A stretch of 64,000 nucleotides of DNA from contig NZ_JAAARM010000029.1 of assembly GCF_009908285.1 (NCBI RefSeq), forward strand, positions 19,942 to 83,941. The letters are read 5' to 3'. A model generated the notes under the pieces. That model was not told the origin of the DNA and ran no database searches. It saw nothing but the letters and a program-made list of their open reading frames with translations. Shown here in pieces: positions 42,607 through 51,603 of this stretch. Origin of the DNA: Pseudomonas sp. Fl4BN1 (GTDB taxonomy: Bacteria; Pseudomonadota; Gammaproteobacteria; Pseudomonadales; Pseudomonadaceae). Position numbers and translations under genes: made by a program. How positions within the stretch are numbered: the first letter of the stretch is position 1; every line of letters starts with the position of its first letter.

Positions 42607-42966
42607 TCAGGCCTGTTGCGCGGCAATCACCAGCACTTCGATCCGGTAGTGGGGCTTGGCCATTGGTGCCTGTACACAGGCCCGCACCGGTGCCTTCACA
42701 TTGGCCAGCCAGGCATCCCAGAGCTGGTTCATGGCCGCGTAGTCGGCCATGTCCTTGAGCCAGATCTGCGCGCTGAGCAGATGACTCCGGTCAGTGCCGG
42801 CCTTGGCCAGCAGCGTATCGATCTGTTGCAGCACGTCGTCGGTCTGGGCACGAATGTCGCCCTCGACCAACTGCGACACCTGGCCTGCCAGGTAGACAGT
42901 CTGGTTGTGGATAACCGCTTCGCTGAAACGTGGGGTGGTACCGATTCGCTGAATGGATGAGCTCAT
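42607..42966 (-). CDS. RidA-family imine/enamine deaminase
   Basis: RidA (YjgF/YER057c/UK114) protein of 119 aa. The family blocks are visible: AVIHNQTVYLAGQVSQ, QTDDVLQQIDTLLAKAGTDR, WLKDMADYAAMNQLWDAWL and PVRACVQAPMAKPHYRIEVL. The substrate-binding arginine is the one in APVRACVQA. It is the last gene of the six-gene catabolic operon. RidA proteins hydrolyse reactive enamine/imine products of amine oxidation, so the pathway may pass through an imine. Confidence 0.88.
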   Translation of the reverse strand: MSSSIQRIGTTPRFSEAVIHNQTVYLAGQVSQLVEGDIRAQTDDVLQQIDTLLAKAGTDRSHLLSAQIWLKDMADYAAMNQLWDAWLANVKAPVRACVQAPMAKPHYRIEVLVIAAQQA

Positions 42967-42997
42967 GTAAACGTCCGTTTATTCAAGTGTGGAAAGA

Positions 42998-43651
42998 TCA
43001 GTTGTTGTCGCTCAGGCCAGCCCCGGCACCCAGCAGGCGCGAGGCTTCCGAAGCGGGCACGTAGGTGCGTGCAGCCAACTGTTCGAGAGCGTCTTGCACC
43101 GTCGCGTTCAGCAGCGGCAGCGGGCCGCCGAGGGGATGCTTGAATTCGCCGGTGCCGGTTGCGCGGGTGCAGCTGACTCGGGCCGCATGGGGCGCGTCGA
43201 GGCCGTCCGCCTGCAGCATGAAAGCCGCGCCACGGCAGTCGAAAAGCACTTGGCAGTTGTCCCAGGACAGCTCCAGTGCCAGTTCCAATTGCCGCGCGGT
43301 GACGCTGACAAAGGGCAGCAGCAACTGTGGATGCGCCACCTCGTCGAGCTGCAGCGGGGCGTTGTCGCGCAGCAGGTAGCCGTGATCGCTCAGGGTCGCT
43401 CCGGCAATCAACGGGCACATCCAGTGCCCCGGCACTTGCCAGGTGCCGGCGTCCACCTGGGGAGCCAGTTGTGGATAACTACAGCCGTCATCCTGTTGCA
43501 GTTGGGCGGCCAGAATTGCCGCTCCGTCCAGGCCATGGGCCGTCAGCCAGCGGGCGGCCTTGCCGGCTTCCTCCGCCAGGCCCCAGGTCAGGCCGGCACC
43601 ACGGGCGGCCTTTTTGCACAGGCTTTCGATTTCATTCAACGAGGCATTCAC
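42998..43651 (-). CDS. DUF3726-family protein
   Basis: Protein of 217 aa of unknown function. The N-terminal ASLNEIESLCKKAARGAGLT and WGLAEEAGKAARWLTAHGLD (conserved G and W) match the pattern I recall for DUF3726. The middle is beta-rich and the C-terminal part ends in a LAARTYVPASEASRLLGAGA helix. Its start overlaps the end of the 564-aa gene by 20 bp, implying coupled translation and perhaps a complex of the two products. No catalytic motif was recognised. Confidence 0.72.
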   Translation of the reverse strand: MNASLNEIESLCKKAARGAGLTWGLAEEAGKAARWLTAHGLDGAAILAAQLQQDDGCSYPQLAPQVDAGTWQVPGHWMCPLIAGATLSDHGYLLRDNAPLQLDEVAHPQLLLPFVSVTARQLELALELSWDNCQVLFDCRGAAFMLQADGLDAPHAARVSCTRATGTGEFKHPLGGPLPLLNATVQDALEQLAARTYVPASEASRLLGAGAGLSDNN

Positions 43652-45326
43652 GGCGGTGCTCCTGGCAGTCGAGGCTTGGGTAGGACCAGTCGTCCGCGGC
43701 TACCTGGCCCAGTTCATGGGGGAAGGGCGCGTTCTGGAACAGGGTGATACGCACCCAGCGATCCGAGCGTGGATCGAAGTGGGTGGCACCGAAGAACGAC
43801 AGCTTGCAGCGCAGCAGGTCGATGGGCAGTAGCGTCTGGTCGATCAGGTTGTCCTGGATATCGGCGTAGGGAAACGCCGGCGCCAACTGCACCCGACGTA
43901 CGCTATGACGATGCTGCGGGTGCTGGAGCAGGAAACCGGCCACCGTCTGCGAGCCGGCGCAGGGCTGCAGCGCGGCCTGCAACTGGGCAATGTCTCGGGC
44001 CACTGCCAGGGGTTGCTCCAGTTCTTCCCCGGGTTCGGCAAAGCGCTGGCCGATCCGTGGCTCGAGCTTTTCCTCGGAGACGTACCAGAACAGCGCGCGG
44101 CTGTTGGCGCTGGAAAAATCGATGGCCGCGACCCAGGCGTAGTGTTCGGCGAGGATCTGCCGCAGTCGGCTCAGCGGCATGCCGCCATCGATGCCGAAGC
44201 TCAGTTGTTCGTCAGCCTGCATGCGCTCGCCCAGTTCATCTACCAGATGTCCGTAAGGTTCCAGCAGCAAGGACACCAGGCATTCCTGGGCTTCCAGCGA
44301 CAGGGTGTTCTCGGCCCAGCGGTAGAGGGCATCCCAAGGCGAATCCTGCTGCAGAATGCCGCTGGCGAGGTGCTGCTCCAGGCGAATCAGGTCGCCCTGC
44401 AATTGCAGGATGCGCCCGTGTTGCAGTTCATGCTCGGAGTGCCAGTGGCCGATACCGGCTTGGGCCCGGGCCAGGAACTCGGTGAACATCCGCCGTTCTC
44501 CCGAAGACGGTTGGCGCACCGCGCGCACCCGTTGCAGGGCGGTTTCCCGGGCTCGCACCCAGTTGTTCAACAGCACCGGGTGATTGAGCAGGAATGGCGC
44601 CATGCCCAGCCCGGTGGAGTTGCCGATACCGAAGCAGCGGCGCAGTTGCGGCGTCAGGGGCACGGCCTGTCGAGGCGCCCGGGCCCGGGCCAGGTGTTCC
44701 ACCAGGTCCAGGGTGAAGGCGCGGATCAGGAACACCGTGAGCATTTCTGCCTGGAACGGTGCCGACAGTTCCGCACGTTCGGCGATGCTTTCACGGTCCG
44801 CCGCGCCGAATTTGCCGCTGCCATAGACCGCTGTGGTGCGCATCAGGTAGCCGACTTCGTCGATGAATTCGCGCTGGGGCTGACGACCCTCGGCCAGGGC
44901 CTGGACCACATGCTCGAACAGCCGCACCGAGCGGTTGGCCCGGGCCATGCACAGCTCGCTGGAGGAAATGCGTCCGGCTTCCTGCTTCGGCACATTGGCT
45001 TCCAGGCGGTCCAGGTCGGCGGCATCGGGGATGCCGTCGAACAGGGCGAAGGTGGCATCCCACGCGGTGGCAATCACCCGGTCCGAGCGCAGCGCCGGGT
45101 CCAGGTCGTGGGCGAAGGCCACCAGGCTGTAGCTGCGCTGGGGCCCGCTGGCGGTGTACACCGCACGGCCCACACCCTGGCTGTCGAGGGTCCACAGCGA
45201 GCATTGGAACTGCCAGTCTTCAGCCTTGAGGCGCCGCAGCAACTGGCGCATGAACGACAGTCGTGACTGGTGGAAGGCCCCCAGGCGCGCCGCTTTCATC
45301 ACGGTGGTGGGTGGTCGCAGGTTCAT
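43632..45326 (-). CDS. Unrecognised 564-aa protein of the catabolic operon
   Basis: A large soluble protein I cannot assign. It starts MNLRPPTTVMKAARLGAFHQ and has no signal peptide or membrane segment. Notable blocks are LWTLDSQGVGRAVYTASGPQ, RVIATAWDATFALFDGIPD, RSVRLFEHVVQALAEG, FGIGNSTGLGMAPFLLNHPV and SSANSRALFWYVSEEKLEPR. The glycine-rich FGIGNSTGLGM could bind a nucleotide or phosphate, but this is a guess. It starts directly after the BCCT stop codon and overlaps DUF3726 at its 3' end, so it is almost certainly part of the same pathway. The long plus-strand open frame opposite it is a GC-bias shadow. Confidence 0.8.
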   Translation of the reverse strand: MNLRPPTTVMKAARLGAFHQSRLSFMRQLLRRLKAEDWQFQCSLWTLDSQGVGRAVYTASGPQRSYSLVAFAHDLDPALRSDRVIATAWDATFALFDGIPDAADLDRLEANVPKQEAGRISSSELCMARANRSVRLFEHVVQALAEGRQPQREFIDEVGYLMRTTAVYGSGKFGAADRESIAERAELSAPFQAEMLTVFLIRAFTLDLVEHLARARAPRQAVPLTPQLRRCFGIGNSTGLGMAPFLLNHPVLLNNWVRARETALQRVRAVRQPSSGERRMFTEFLARAQAGIGHWHSEHELQHGRILQLQGDLIRLEQHLASGILQQDSPWDALYRWAENTLSLEAQECLVSLLLEPYGHLVDELGERMQADEQLSFGIDGGMPLSRLRQILAEHYAWVAAIDFSSANSRALFWYVSEEKLEPRIGQRFAEPGEELEQPLAVARDIAQLQAALQPCAGSQTVAGFLLQHPQHRHSVRRVQLAPAFPYADIQDNLIDQTLLPIDLLRCKLSFFGATHFDPRSDRWVRITLFQNAPFPHELGQVAADDWSYPSLDCQEHRRECLVE

Positions 45327-46886
45327 TCAGATCACCCCCTGGTCGCGGGCCATTTGCCGGGCGATGCGGATCGCGTCCCAGACCGCCGGCAGGATCAGCA
45401 GTGATACCGGCACCGCGGTGATCACGATAAAGGATTGCAAGGCACTGATGCCGCCCTCACCGAGGGTGATCAGGGTCGCCCCCACCAGGCCCATCCCCGC
45501 GCCCCAGAACACCCGCAGCCAAGCTGGAGATTCGCCGTGGTCGCTGCTGATGGCCATGGCCACGGTGTAGGACATGGAACCGGCGCTGGTGACCACCGAG
45601 AAGAAACTGAGGAACAGGAACAGCGCGGAAATCAGGTTCGGCAAGGGCATCGATTGGGCGACCCCGAGCAGCAGCGCCTCGGGCTGTACGCCGTGGCTGA
45701 TCACGCTGCCCGGCGACTGCAATTCAACACCCATTCCGGTGCCGCCCACTAGGGTGAACCAGAGCATGGTGATCAACGGTGCGGCCACCGACATCAGGGT
45801 GATCACTTCGCGAATGCTGCGCCCACGGGAGACCTTGGCCACGTAGATGCCCATCATTGGCGCGTAGCCGATAAACCAGCCCCAATAGAACAGGGTCCAG
45901 CTGTTCAGCCAGGAACTGTCGTCGCGGTACAGGGCGGTCTGGAAGAAGCTGGTGACGTGCAGCGCCAGGCTCTGGGCGAAGGTCTGGCTGAGGAACAGGG
46001 TCGGGCCGAAGATCAACAGGAACGCCGCCAGGCCCAGCATCAGCCAGACGTGGACCTTGCTCACGAGGCGCAGCCCGCCGAGGCCGACGACGCAGGACAG
46101 GGTGTAGATCACCGTCACCGAGAGAATCACCATGGCCTGGACCATGATGGTGTTGGGCACGCCCCACACCGAGTGCAGGACGAAGGCGATCTGCAGGCCG
46201 AGGAAACCCACCGGGCCGATGGTCCCGGCGACCACGGCGATGATCGCCGAAGCGTCGGCGAACACGGCGATCGGGCCTTTCAGGGCGCGCTTGCCGAGCA
46301 ACGGGTAGAGCAGGGTGCGCGGCATCAGCGGCAGGTTTTTCTCGTGGTGCAGGTACATGTAGACCACGGTCAGCAGGCTGCCGAGCACCGCCCAGGCCAT
46401 GAAGCCCCAGTGCAGGAACGACTGCGACAGTGCAGCCACCGCGGCGCCGTCGGTCTTGGCCACAGCGCCGAAGTAGGGCGGCGGGGCGATGAAGTGCATC
46501 ATCGGCTCGGCCGCGGCCCAGAAGGCGCCGCCACCGGCCAGTAGGGCGCACATGATCATCGACACCCAGTTGAAGGTGCTGATGCTCGGCTGCTGGTTGA
46601 CGCCACCGAGGCGTACCCGGCCCAGGCGGGTGAAGCCGATGTACAGGCTGGCGCCGAAGGTCGCCAGCATCAGCACTTGCCAGTACAGGCCAAAGAACCG
46701 GGTGCTCCAGGCAAAGGCGCCGCCGATCAGGGTGGACAGGGTTTTCAGGTCAATCAGGGCAATGATCAGGAACAGCAGGAAGAAACCACCGCTGATCCAG
46801 AAAATCGGCCAATCGAGGGTTCCAGCAGCGCTGCCGCGCAGCGAACGGGTGTTGATCCCCGCTTTGACTTCGCTTGGAATTTCCAT
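45327..46886 (-). CDS. BCCT-family betaine/carnitine/choline-type transporter
   Basis: Secondary transporter of 519 aa with 12 predicted membrane segments. The BCCT signature is clear in SSWLNSWTLFYWGWFIGYAP and MGIYVAKVSRGRSIREVI. The aromatic box residues of the betaine pocket lie in this helix. The substrate is expected to be a quaternary ammonium or similar zwitterion. The C-terminal osmosensory extension of BetP-type proteins is absent, so the role is nutritional uptake rather than osmoprotection. The leader contains AACAACAACAAA at 46935-46946, a possible Crc/Hfq site, and ACGGAGGCACA before the ATG. Confidence 0.9.
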   Translation of the reverse strand: MEIPSEVKAGINTRSLRGSAAGTLDWPIFWISGGFFLLFLIIALIDLKTLSTLIGGAFAWSTRFFGLYWQVLMLATFGASLYIGFTRLGRVRLGGVNQQPSISTFNWVSMIMCALLAGGGAFWAAAEPMMHFIAPPPYFGAVAKTDGAAVAALSQSFLHWGFMAWAVLGSLLTVVYMYLHHEKNLPLMPRTLLYPLLGKRALKGPIAVFADASAIIAVVAGTIGPVGFLGLQIAFVLHSVWGVPNTIMVQAMVILSVTVIYTLSCVVGLGGLRLVSKVHVWLMLGLAAFLLIFGPTLFLSQTFAQSLALHVTSFFQTALYRDDSSWLNSWTLFYWGWFIGYAPMMGIYVAKVSRGRSIREVITLMSVAAPLITMLWFTLVGGTGMGVELQSPGSVISHGVQPEALLLGVAQSMPLPNLISALFLFLSFFSVVTSAGSMSYTVAMAISSDHGESPAWLRVFWGAGMGLVGATLITLGEGGISALQSFIVITAVPVSLLILPAVWDAIRIARQMARDQGVI

Positions 46887-47008
46887 TGTGCCTCCGTAGA
46901 GAGTTGTCGATCGCTAATAATTGTTATGGGCGCATTTGTTGTTGTTAGTGCTTGGCGAAGACCCTTGTCAGGCCGGACTTCAGGACAATCTTGAACGGTG
47001 CGGGGGCC

Positions 47009-48058
47009 TCAAATCGCGATATCGGAGGTGGGTTCGGCGGCACATACCTGTGCCTGGACCGGGATGAATTGGGTTTCGAAGAAACGCAGCCAGTTGCCGC
47101 CCATCACCGCGCTCACGTCAGCAGTGCTGAAGCCCACCGCGCGCAGGCCCGACTCGATGTTGTGGAAGTCGCGGTTGTCGCGGAACCAGGTCGGCTGGTC
47201 GGGGAAGCCCGGTTGCGCCTTGGAGCCTTCGCCGTAGTCGACGTCCAGGGTCCAGCGGCCGACGCGCATCCAGTCCACCACGCTGTTGGGCTGGTCCTGG
47301 CACAGGTCCGAACCCAGCCCCAGGTGCTCGACGCCCATCAGCTCGGCGGTGCGCGCGATCATGTCGCAGAAGCTCTGCACGCTGCAGGCGCTCTTGTCCT
47401 TGAGGTGGTGCGGGTACAGCGAGAAGCCGAACATGCCGCCGCTCTGGCCCAGGGCCTTGAGCACGGTGTTCGATTTGTTGCGCAGCGCCGCGTGCCAGAA
47501 CGCCGGGTTGGCGTGGGTGATGGCGATCGGGCGTTCGGAGTGCTCGATGGCTTGCAGGGTCGAGCGCTCGGCGGAGTGGGACATGTCCACCACCAGGCCG
47601 ACCCGGTTCATCTCCCGTACCACCTGCTTGCCCATGCGGGTCAGGCCCGGGTCTTCCTGTTCATAGCAACCGGTGGCCAGCAGCGACTGGTTGTTGTAGG
47701 TCAGCTGCATGAAGCGTGCGCCGAGGCTGTGCACCACTTCCACCAGGCCGATGTCGTCCTCGATGGGCGAAGGGTTCTGGAAACCGAAGAAGATCGCCGT
47801 GCGCCCGGTCTGCCGTGCCAGGGCGATATCGCTGGCCCACTTGCCGTGCAGGATCAGGTGCGAGTAGCGCTGGAACCTGCGGTTCCAGGCTTCGATATTG
47901 GCCACCATTTCACGGAAGGTCTCGTGGTAGGCGATGGTCACGTGCACCGCATCGACGCCGCCTTCGCGCATCTGCTGGAAGACCTTTTCCGACCAGTTGT
48001 CGTACTGCATGGCATCGATGCGCGGGCCGCGGCCGGCGAAGGTCTGGGGCAGGCTCAT
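47009..48058 (-). CDS. Membrane dipeptidase (M19)-like protein with altered metal site
   Basis: Protein of 349 aa of the renal dipeptidase (M19) family. The later metal histidines are recognisable in VVDMSHSAERST (H161) and AITHANPAFW (H182), with GLGSDLCQD further on. The usual N-terminal HxD is replaced (IDAMQYDN, M17 and Y19), and the bridging glutamate is apparently a glutamine (FFGFQNPSP, Q94). It therefore probably binds one metal or none and may act on a non-peptide substrate. Its start overlaps the ALDH stop by 4 bp, and 122 bp separate it from the BCCT gene. Confidence 0.82.
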   Translation of the reverse strand: MSLPQTFAGRGPRIDAMQYDNWSEKVFQQMREGGVDAVHVTIAYHETFREMVANIEAWNRRFQRYSHLILHGKWASDIALARQTGRTAIFFGFQNPSPIEDDIGLVEVVHSLGARFMQLTYNNQSLLATGCYEQEDPGLTRMGKQVVREMNRVGLVVDMSHSAERSTLQAIEHSERPIAITHANPAFWHAALRNKSNTVLKALGQSGGMFGFSLYPHHLKDKSACSVQSFCDMIARTAELMGVEHLGLGSDLCQDQPNSVVDWMRVGRWTLDVDYGEGSKAQPGFPDQPTWFRDNRDFHNIESGLRAVGFSTADVSAVMGGNWLRFFETQFIPVQAQVCAAEPTSDIAI

Positions 48059-49506
48059 AGCGGTGCCCCGGCGGCGATGTAGCCGGTCTTCACATGGGTA
48101 TAGAACTCCACCGCCGAGCGGCCTTGTTCGCGCGGGCCGTAGCTGGAGTCGCCACGACCGCCGAAGGGCACGTGGTAATCGGTGCCGGCGGTGGGCAGGT
48201 TGACCATCACGCAGCCGACCCGAGCGTTGCGGCGGAAGTGGCTGGCGCGGGCCAGGGAGCGGGTCATGATGCCGGCGGTGAGGCCGAAGCGGGTGTCGTT
48301 GACCAGGCTCAGCGCCTCTTCGTAGCTGCCGGCCTTGATCACGCAGGCGATGGGTGCGAACAGCTCTTCGCGGTTGATGCGCATGGCATTGCTGCCGCCA
48401 ATGAACAGCGCCGGTGCCTGGTAGTAGCCGGGGGTTTGCAGCTCCAGGCGCTGGCCGCCAGTGAGCAGTTCGGCGCCTTCCTGCTGGCCCAGTTGCAGGT
48501 TCGTCAGGTTGGCTTCCAGTTGCGCGGCGCTGGCCACCGGGCCGATCTGGGTGCCGGCCTCCAGGGCGTGGCCGACCTTCAGCGCCTGGGTCGCCGCCAG
48601 CAGTTTCTCCACGAAGGCATCGTGGATGCCTTCATGCACGATCAGCCGCGAGGAGGCGGTGCACTTCTGCCCGGTGCCGCCAAAGGCGCCATTCACCGCG
48701 CAGCTCACCGCCAGGTCGAGGTCGGCGTCGTCCATCACCGCCAGGGCGTTTTTCGAGCCCATCTCCAGCTGCACCTTGGTCAGGTTGGCGGCGGCCGAGG
48801 CGGCGATGCCCTTGCCCACGTCCACCGAGCCGGTGAAGGAAATGGCGCTGATGCCCGGGTGCTCGATCAGCGCCTGGCCGATCTCGGAACCGGCGCCCAT
48901 CACCAGGTTGAACAGGCCCTTGGGCAGGTCCTGGCGGGCGATGATCTGGCTGAGAATCACCGCGCTGGCCGGGGTCAGGTTGGCCGGTTTCCACACCACG
49001 GCGTTGCCGAAGGCCAGGGCCGGGGCGATCTTCCAGCAGGCGGTGGCCATGGGGAAATTCCATGGTGAGATGATCGCCACCACACCGATGGGCTCGCGAC
49101 GGATGTCGATCTCGATGCCGTCGCGCACCGAGTCGGCGGTCTGGCCCAGCTGGCGCAGGGTTTCCGCGGCGTAGTAGGTGAAAAACTGCCCAGCGCGGTA
49201 CACCTCGCCGGCGCCTTCGGCCTGTGGCTTGCCTTCCTCTCGGGACAGGGTCTGGCCGATTTCTACGGAGCGGTTCATCAGTTCCTGACCGATGGCCATC
49301 AGCACCTTGTAGCGCTGCTCGATGCCGCTGCGGGCCCAGGTTCGCTGGGCCTCGCCGGCGGCGGCAACGGCACTGTCCAACTGCGCCCGCGAGGCCTGGG
49401 CGTAGAGGCCGATCAGGTCGCGGGTGTCGGACGGGTTGCGGTTCTCGATCTCGCTGGCGCCCTTGAGCCATTGGCCGGCGATGTAGTTGTGATGGTTCTG
49501 ACTCAT
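48055..49506 (-). CDS. Aldehyde dehydrogenase
   Basis: NAD(P)-dependent aldehyde dehydrogenase of 483 aa. The catalytic cysteine is C282 (GTGQKCTASSR), the general base E248 (VQLEMGSKNA) and the oxyanion asparagine N150 (SPWNFPMA). The overall pattern is close to alpha-ketoglutarate-semialdehyde/succinate-semialdehyde-type enzymes. It is first in the six-gene operon, with a GGAGGAATTC ribosome binding site, and is divergent from a LysR gene. It probably oxidises the aldehyde left after cleavage of the imported amine compound. Confidence 0.92.
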   Translation of the reverse strand: MSQNHHNYIAGQWLKGASEIENRNPSDTRDLIGLYAQASRAQLDSAVAAAGEAQRTWARSGIEQRYKVLMAIGQELMNRSVEIGQTLSREEGKPQAEGAGEVYRAGQFFTYYAAETLRQLGQTADSVRDGIEIDIRREPIGVVAIISPWNFPMATACWKIAPALAFGNAVVWKPANLTPASAVILSQIIARQDLPKGLFNLVMGAGSEIGQALIEHPGISAISFTGSVDVGKGIAASAAANLTKVQLEMGSKNALAVMDDADLDLAVSCAVNGAFGGTGQKCTASSRLIVHEGIHDAFVEKLLAATQALKVGHALEAGTQIGPVASAAQLEANLTNLQLGQQEGAELLTGGQRLELQTPGYYQAPALFIGGSNAMRINREELFAPIACVIKAGSYEEALSLVNDTRFGLTAGIMTRSLARASHFRRNARVGCVMVNLPTAGTDYHVPFGGRGDSSYGPREQGRSAVEFYTHVKTGYIAAGAPL

Positions 49507-49582
49507 GAATTCCTCCAGGGCGGCACGCCGGGCGGGGCGTTGCCTTTGTGCGGTTCTGGGAGGATTATGAGTCGGCCTTGTG

Positions 49583-49628
49583 TTAAGTAAATCTAATAAT
49601 TTTTAAGCTTGTTTAAGTAAAATTTAAT
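49583..49628. promoter_or_regulatory. AT-rich direct repeat in the ALDH-LysR divergent promoter
   Basis: TTAAGTAA occurs at 49583-49590 and again at 49613-49620, exactly 30 bp apart, each followed by an AT-rich stretch (ATCTAATAAT and AATTTAATC). The region stands out from the GC-rich surroundings and lies between the divergent ALDH and LysR start codons. It is the likely LysR binding and promoter region. Confidence 0.5.
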
Positions 49629-49657
49629 CTTTGCCTTTGCCAGCAGGACGCGCCGCC

Positions 49658-50533
49658 ATGAGCATCAAGATCTCCAACCTGCAGTTTTTCGTCGCGGTGG
49701 CCACCAGCCAGAGCCTGACCCAGGCCGCCCAGCGCCTGCACCGCACACCGGCGGCGGTGTCGCTATCGCTCAAGCAACTGGAAGAAGAACTGGGCGGCGC
49801 GCTGTTCGAGGGCGAACGCAAGAACCAGCTCAGCCCCCTGGGGCGTTTCGTGCTGCTGGAAGCCCAGCGCGAACTGGCGCATTTCGACCGCACCATCAGC
49901 ACCATCAAGACCTACGCCAAGGCCGAGACCGGCCTGGTGCGGGTGGCGGCGGTGCCGTCCTTCGCCATCACCCTGCTGCCGCCGCTGCTCAAGCAATTCC
50001 ATGAACAGCACCCGCAGTTCCACCTGGACATCCGCGACATGGATTCCGAACGGGTGGTGCAAGCGGTGCTCAGTGGTGAGGTGGACATCGGCATCGGCAC
50101 CGTGCCGGCGAGCATCCCCAACATCGACCAGGACTTCCTGTTCTCCGACGCCTTCTGCGTAGTCTGCGCCAGCGACAACCCCCTCAACCGCCTGGTGCGC
50201 CCGCTGCGCTGGAGCGACCTGGACGGGCAGCACTTCATCAACAGCGGCCTGGGGGCCGAGATCAACGCCGCCGAGTTCCGGCACATCCGCGACCACTCGA
50301 CCCTCAGCGTCAGAAACACCACCTCGTTGCTGGCGCTGGTGGCCCAGGGCATGGGCGTGACCCTGCTACCGGAGTTGCTGAGTCGCTCGGCGGCGGGGGA
50401 TCAACTGAACTTCCTGCGCCTGGAAGACCAGCGCATCGTGCGCTCGGTGAGCGTGATCACCGCCCCGCGAGAAACCCTCAACCATGCGTCCTACACCTTC
50501 CTCAAGGCGCTCAAGGGCAGTCGGTTTGCCTGA
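49658..50533 (+). CDS. LysR-family regulator of the catabolic operon
   Basis: LysR protein of 291 aa. The HTH reads LQFFVAVATSQSLTQAAQRL and AAVSLSLKQLEEELGGALFE, and the effector domain follows (TGLVRVAAVPSFAITLLPPL). The ATG at 49658 has GCAGGACGC upstream, while the frame start at 49631 is a TTG without support. It is divergent from the ALDH gene (151 bp apart), so it very probably controls the six-gene operon in response to the substrate or an intermediate. Confidence 0.87.
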   Translation: MSIKISNLQFFVAVATSQSLTQAAQRLHRTPAAVSLSLKQLEEELGGALFEGERKNQLSPLGRFVLLEAQRELAHFDRTISTIKTYAKAETGLVRVAAVPSFAITLLPPLLKQFHEQHPQFHLDIRDMDSERVVQAVLSGEVDIGIGTVPASIPNIDQDFLFSDAFCVVCASDNPLNRLVRPLRWSDLDGQHFINSGLGAEINAAEFRHIRDHSTLSVRNTTSLLALVAQGMGVTLLPELLSRSAAGDQLNFLRLEDQRIVRSVSVITAPRETLNHASYTFLKALKGSRFA

Positions 50534-50548
50534 ACCGGGCGCCACCTT

Positions 50549-50646
50549 GTAGGAGCGAGCTTGCTCGCGATGGACGTCAACGATAACGCGGGTTCGCTGA
50601 GGGAACGCGGCGCTTTTGGGGTTTTCGCGAGCAAGCTCGCTCCTAC
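50549..50646. repeat. REP pair of a second class
   Basis: GTAGGAGCGAGCTTGCTCGC opens and GCGAGCAAGCTCGCTCCTAC closes a 98-bp inverted pair. The core (GAGCTTGCTC) differs from the CGGCTTGCCGG class used elsewhere in the window, so a different REP family is represented. It lies 15 bp after the LysR stop codon. Confidence 0.92.
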
Positions 50647-50722
50647 AAAGCAGCAGGCACCGGACATGCTTGTTTGAGCCGATTGACCAAACCATGAAAT
50701 CGGCATGTGCATGCCGATGTTG

Positions 50723-51148
50723 CTAAGCCGCTTCTACCGATACCGTCAGCCGCTTGCCCAATGCTGCCAGGGCATTTTCCAGTTGCTCGATCTTGGAGGT
50801 GTGCAGGAAGTCCACCAGGCGATCGCTCTGGACCTGGGCGACGCCAAGCAGGCGACGCAAGTCGGCCTTGCGCATGTTGCGTTCCATCAGGGTGTTCCAC
50901 AGGGCGATCTTGGCCACGGTGATTGTGGGCAGGTGCAGCACATGCTCACCCGCTTGTGCCGGGGTTGCTTGAGGAATAGGCCGCCGTTGATCGACGTAGA
51001 GGGACAGTGTGGTGTCGACGGCATCCATGGCTTGCGCGATGGCGTGCTCCCGGTCGTTCCCGTAGCTGTTGAGTTCTGGAAGGTCGCGGCAGAAGACCGC
51101 GATACCTGGCGCGGTATCCTGTTCAAAGCGAATTGCATAGTTGTACAT
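50723..51148 (-). CDS. hicB: HicB-type antitoxin
   Basis: Protein of 141 aa. The N-terminal HicB fold (YAIRFEQDTAPGIAVFCRDL, then GNDREHAIAQAMDAVDTTLS) is followed by a linker and a C-terminal HTH domain (NMRKADLRRLLGVAQVQSDR) that would bind the hicAB promoter. The ATG at 51148 follows GGGAG; the frame is open to 51523 but runs through hicA. It is the second gene after hicA, 47 bp apart, the usual hicAB order. It neutralises the HicA RNase and autoregulates. Confidence 0.9.
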   Translation of the reverse strand: MYNYAIRFEQDTAPGIAVFCRDLPELNSYGNDREHAIAQAMDAVDTTLSLYVDQRRPIPQATPAQAGEHVLHLPTITVAKIALWNTLMERNMRKADLRRLLGVAQVQSDRLVDFLHTSKIEQLENALAALGKRLTVSVEAA

Positions 51149-51195
51149 GGGGCGGCTCCCGGCGGGTGATCCTTGACTCAGGCAGGCGTGGCGGT

Positions 51196-51375
51196 TCAGA
51201 GACCCAGTTGCTTGATGATCGCCTTGCGGGTCGGCTCGGGCATTTCCTTGCTGCCGTGGTCCGCAAAGAGGGTGCTGTTGCCATTCGGTGCCGTGACTTT
51301 GAAGTGGCTGCCTTTGCCGGCTTCGAAACGCACGCCCTGGGCTTTCAACCATCGCCTGAACTCGCTGAACTTCAT
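51196..51375 (-). CDS. hicA: HicA-type mRNA interferase toxin
   Basis: Toxin of 59 aa with the double-stranded RNA-binding-like HicA fold. The catalytic histidine lies in GKGSHFKVTAPNG, and PEPTRKAIIKQLGL ends the protein as in the family. The ATG at 51375 has AGGCGAGG upstream; a GTG immediately before it is also in frame. Its activity is cleavage of mRNA when HicB is lost. Both genes look intact. Confidence 0.92.
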   Translation of the reverse strand: MKFSEFRRWLKAQGVRFEAGKGSHFKVTAPNGNSTLFADHGSKEMPEPTRKAIIKQLGL

Positions 51376-51603
51376 CACCTCGCCTTATGGTCTGGGTGTC
51401 GCTACTGTACAACACTTTTGTTTTGTTATGCGGTGCCTGGATAAGCGCAGTCATGAGCGCCTGGAGCCGGCTGAATGCGTTCGACGCTGAGTAGTTGAGG
51501 CGCATGCCGGGCAGCCTTTCCAAGGCTAGTTCAAACCCGTTTTGGCTGGCGGGTGAAGCTGTAGCAATGGTTTTCAGCGTTGGGCGGTTCTGTGTTCAAG
51601 GTA

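Noticed and set aside
43905..45266. A 453-codon plus-strand open frame opposite the 564-aa gene
   Set aside because: Its composition (runs of G, A, Q, H, V) is that of a GC-bias antisense frame. The minus-strand gene fits the operon, with exact abutment and overlap at both ends.
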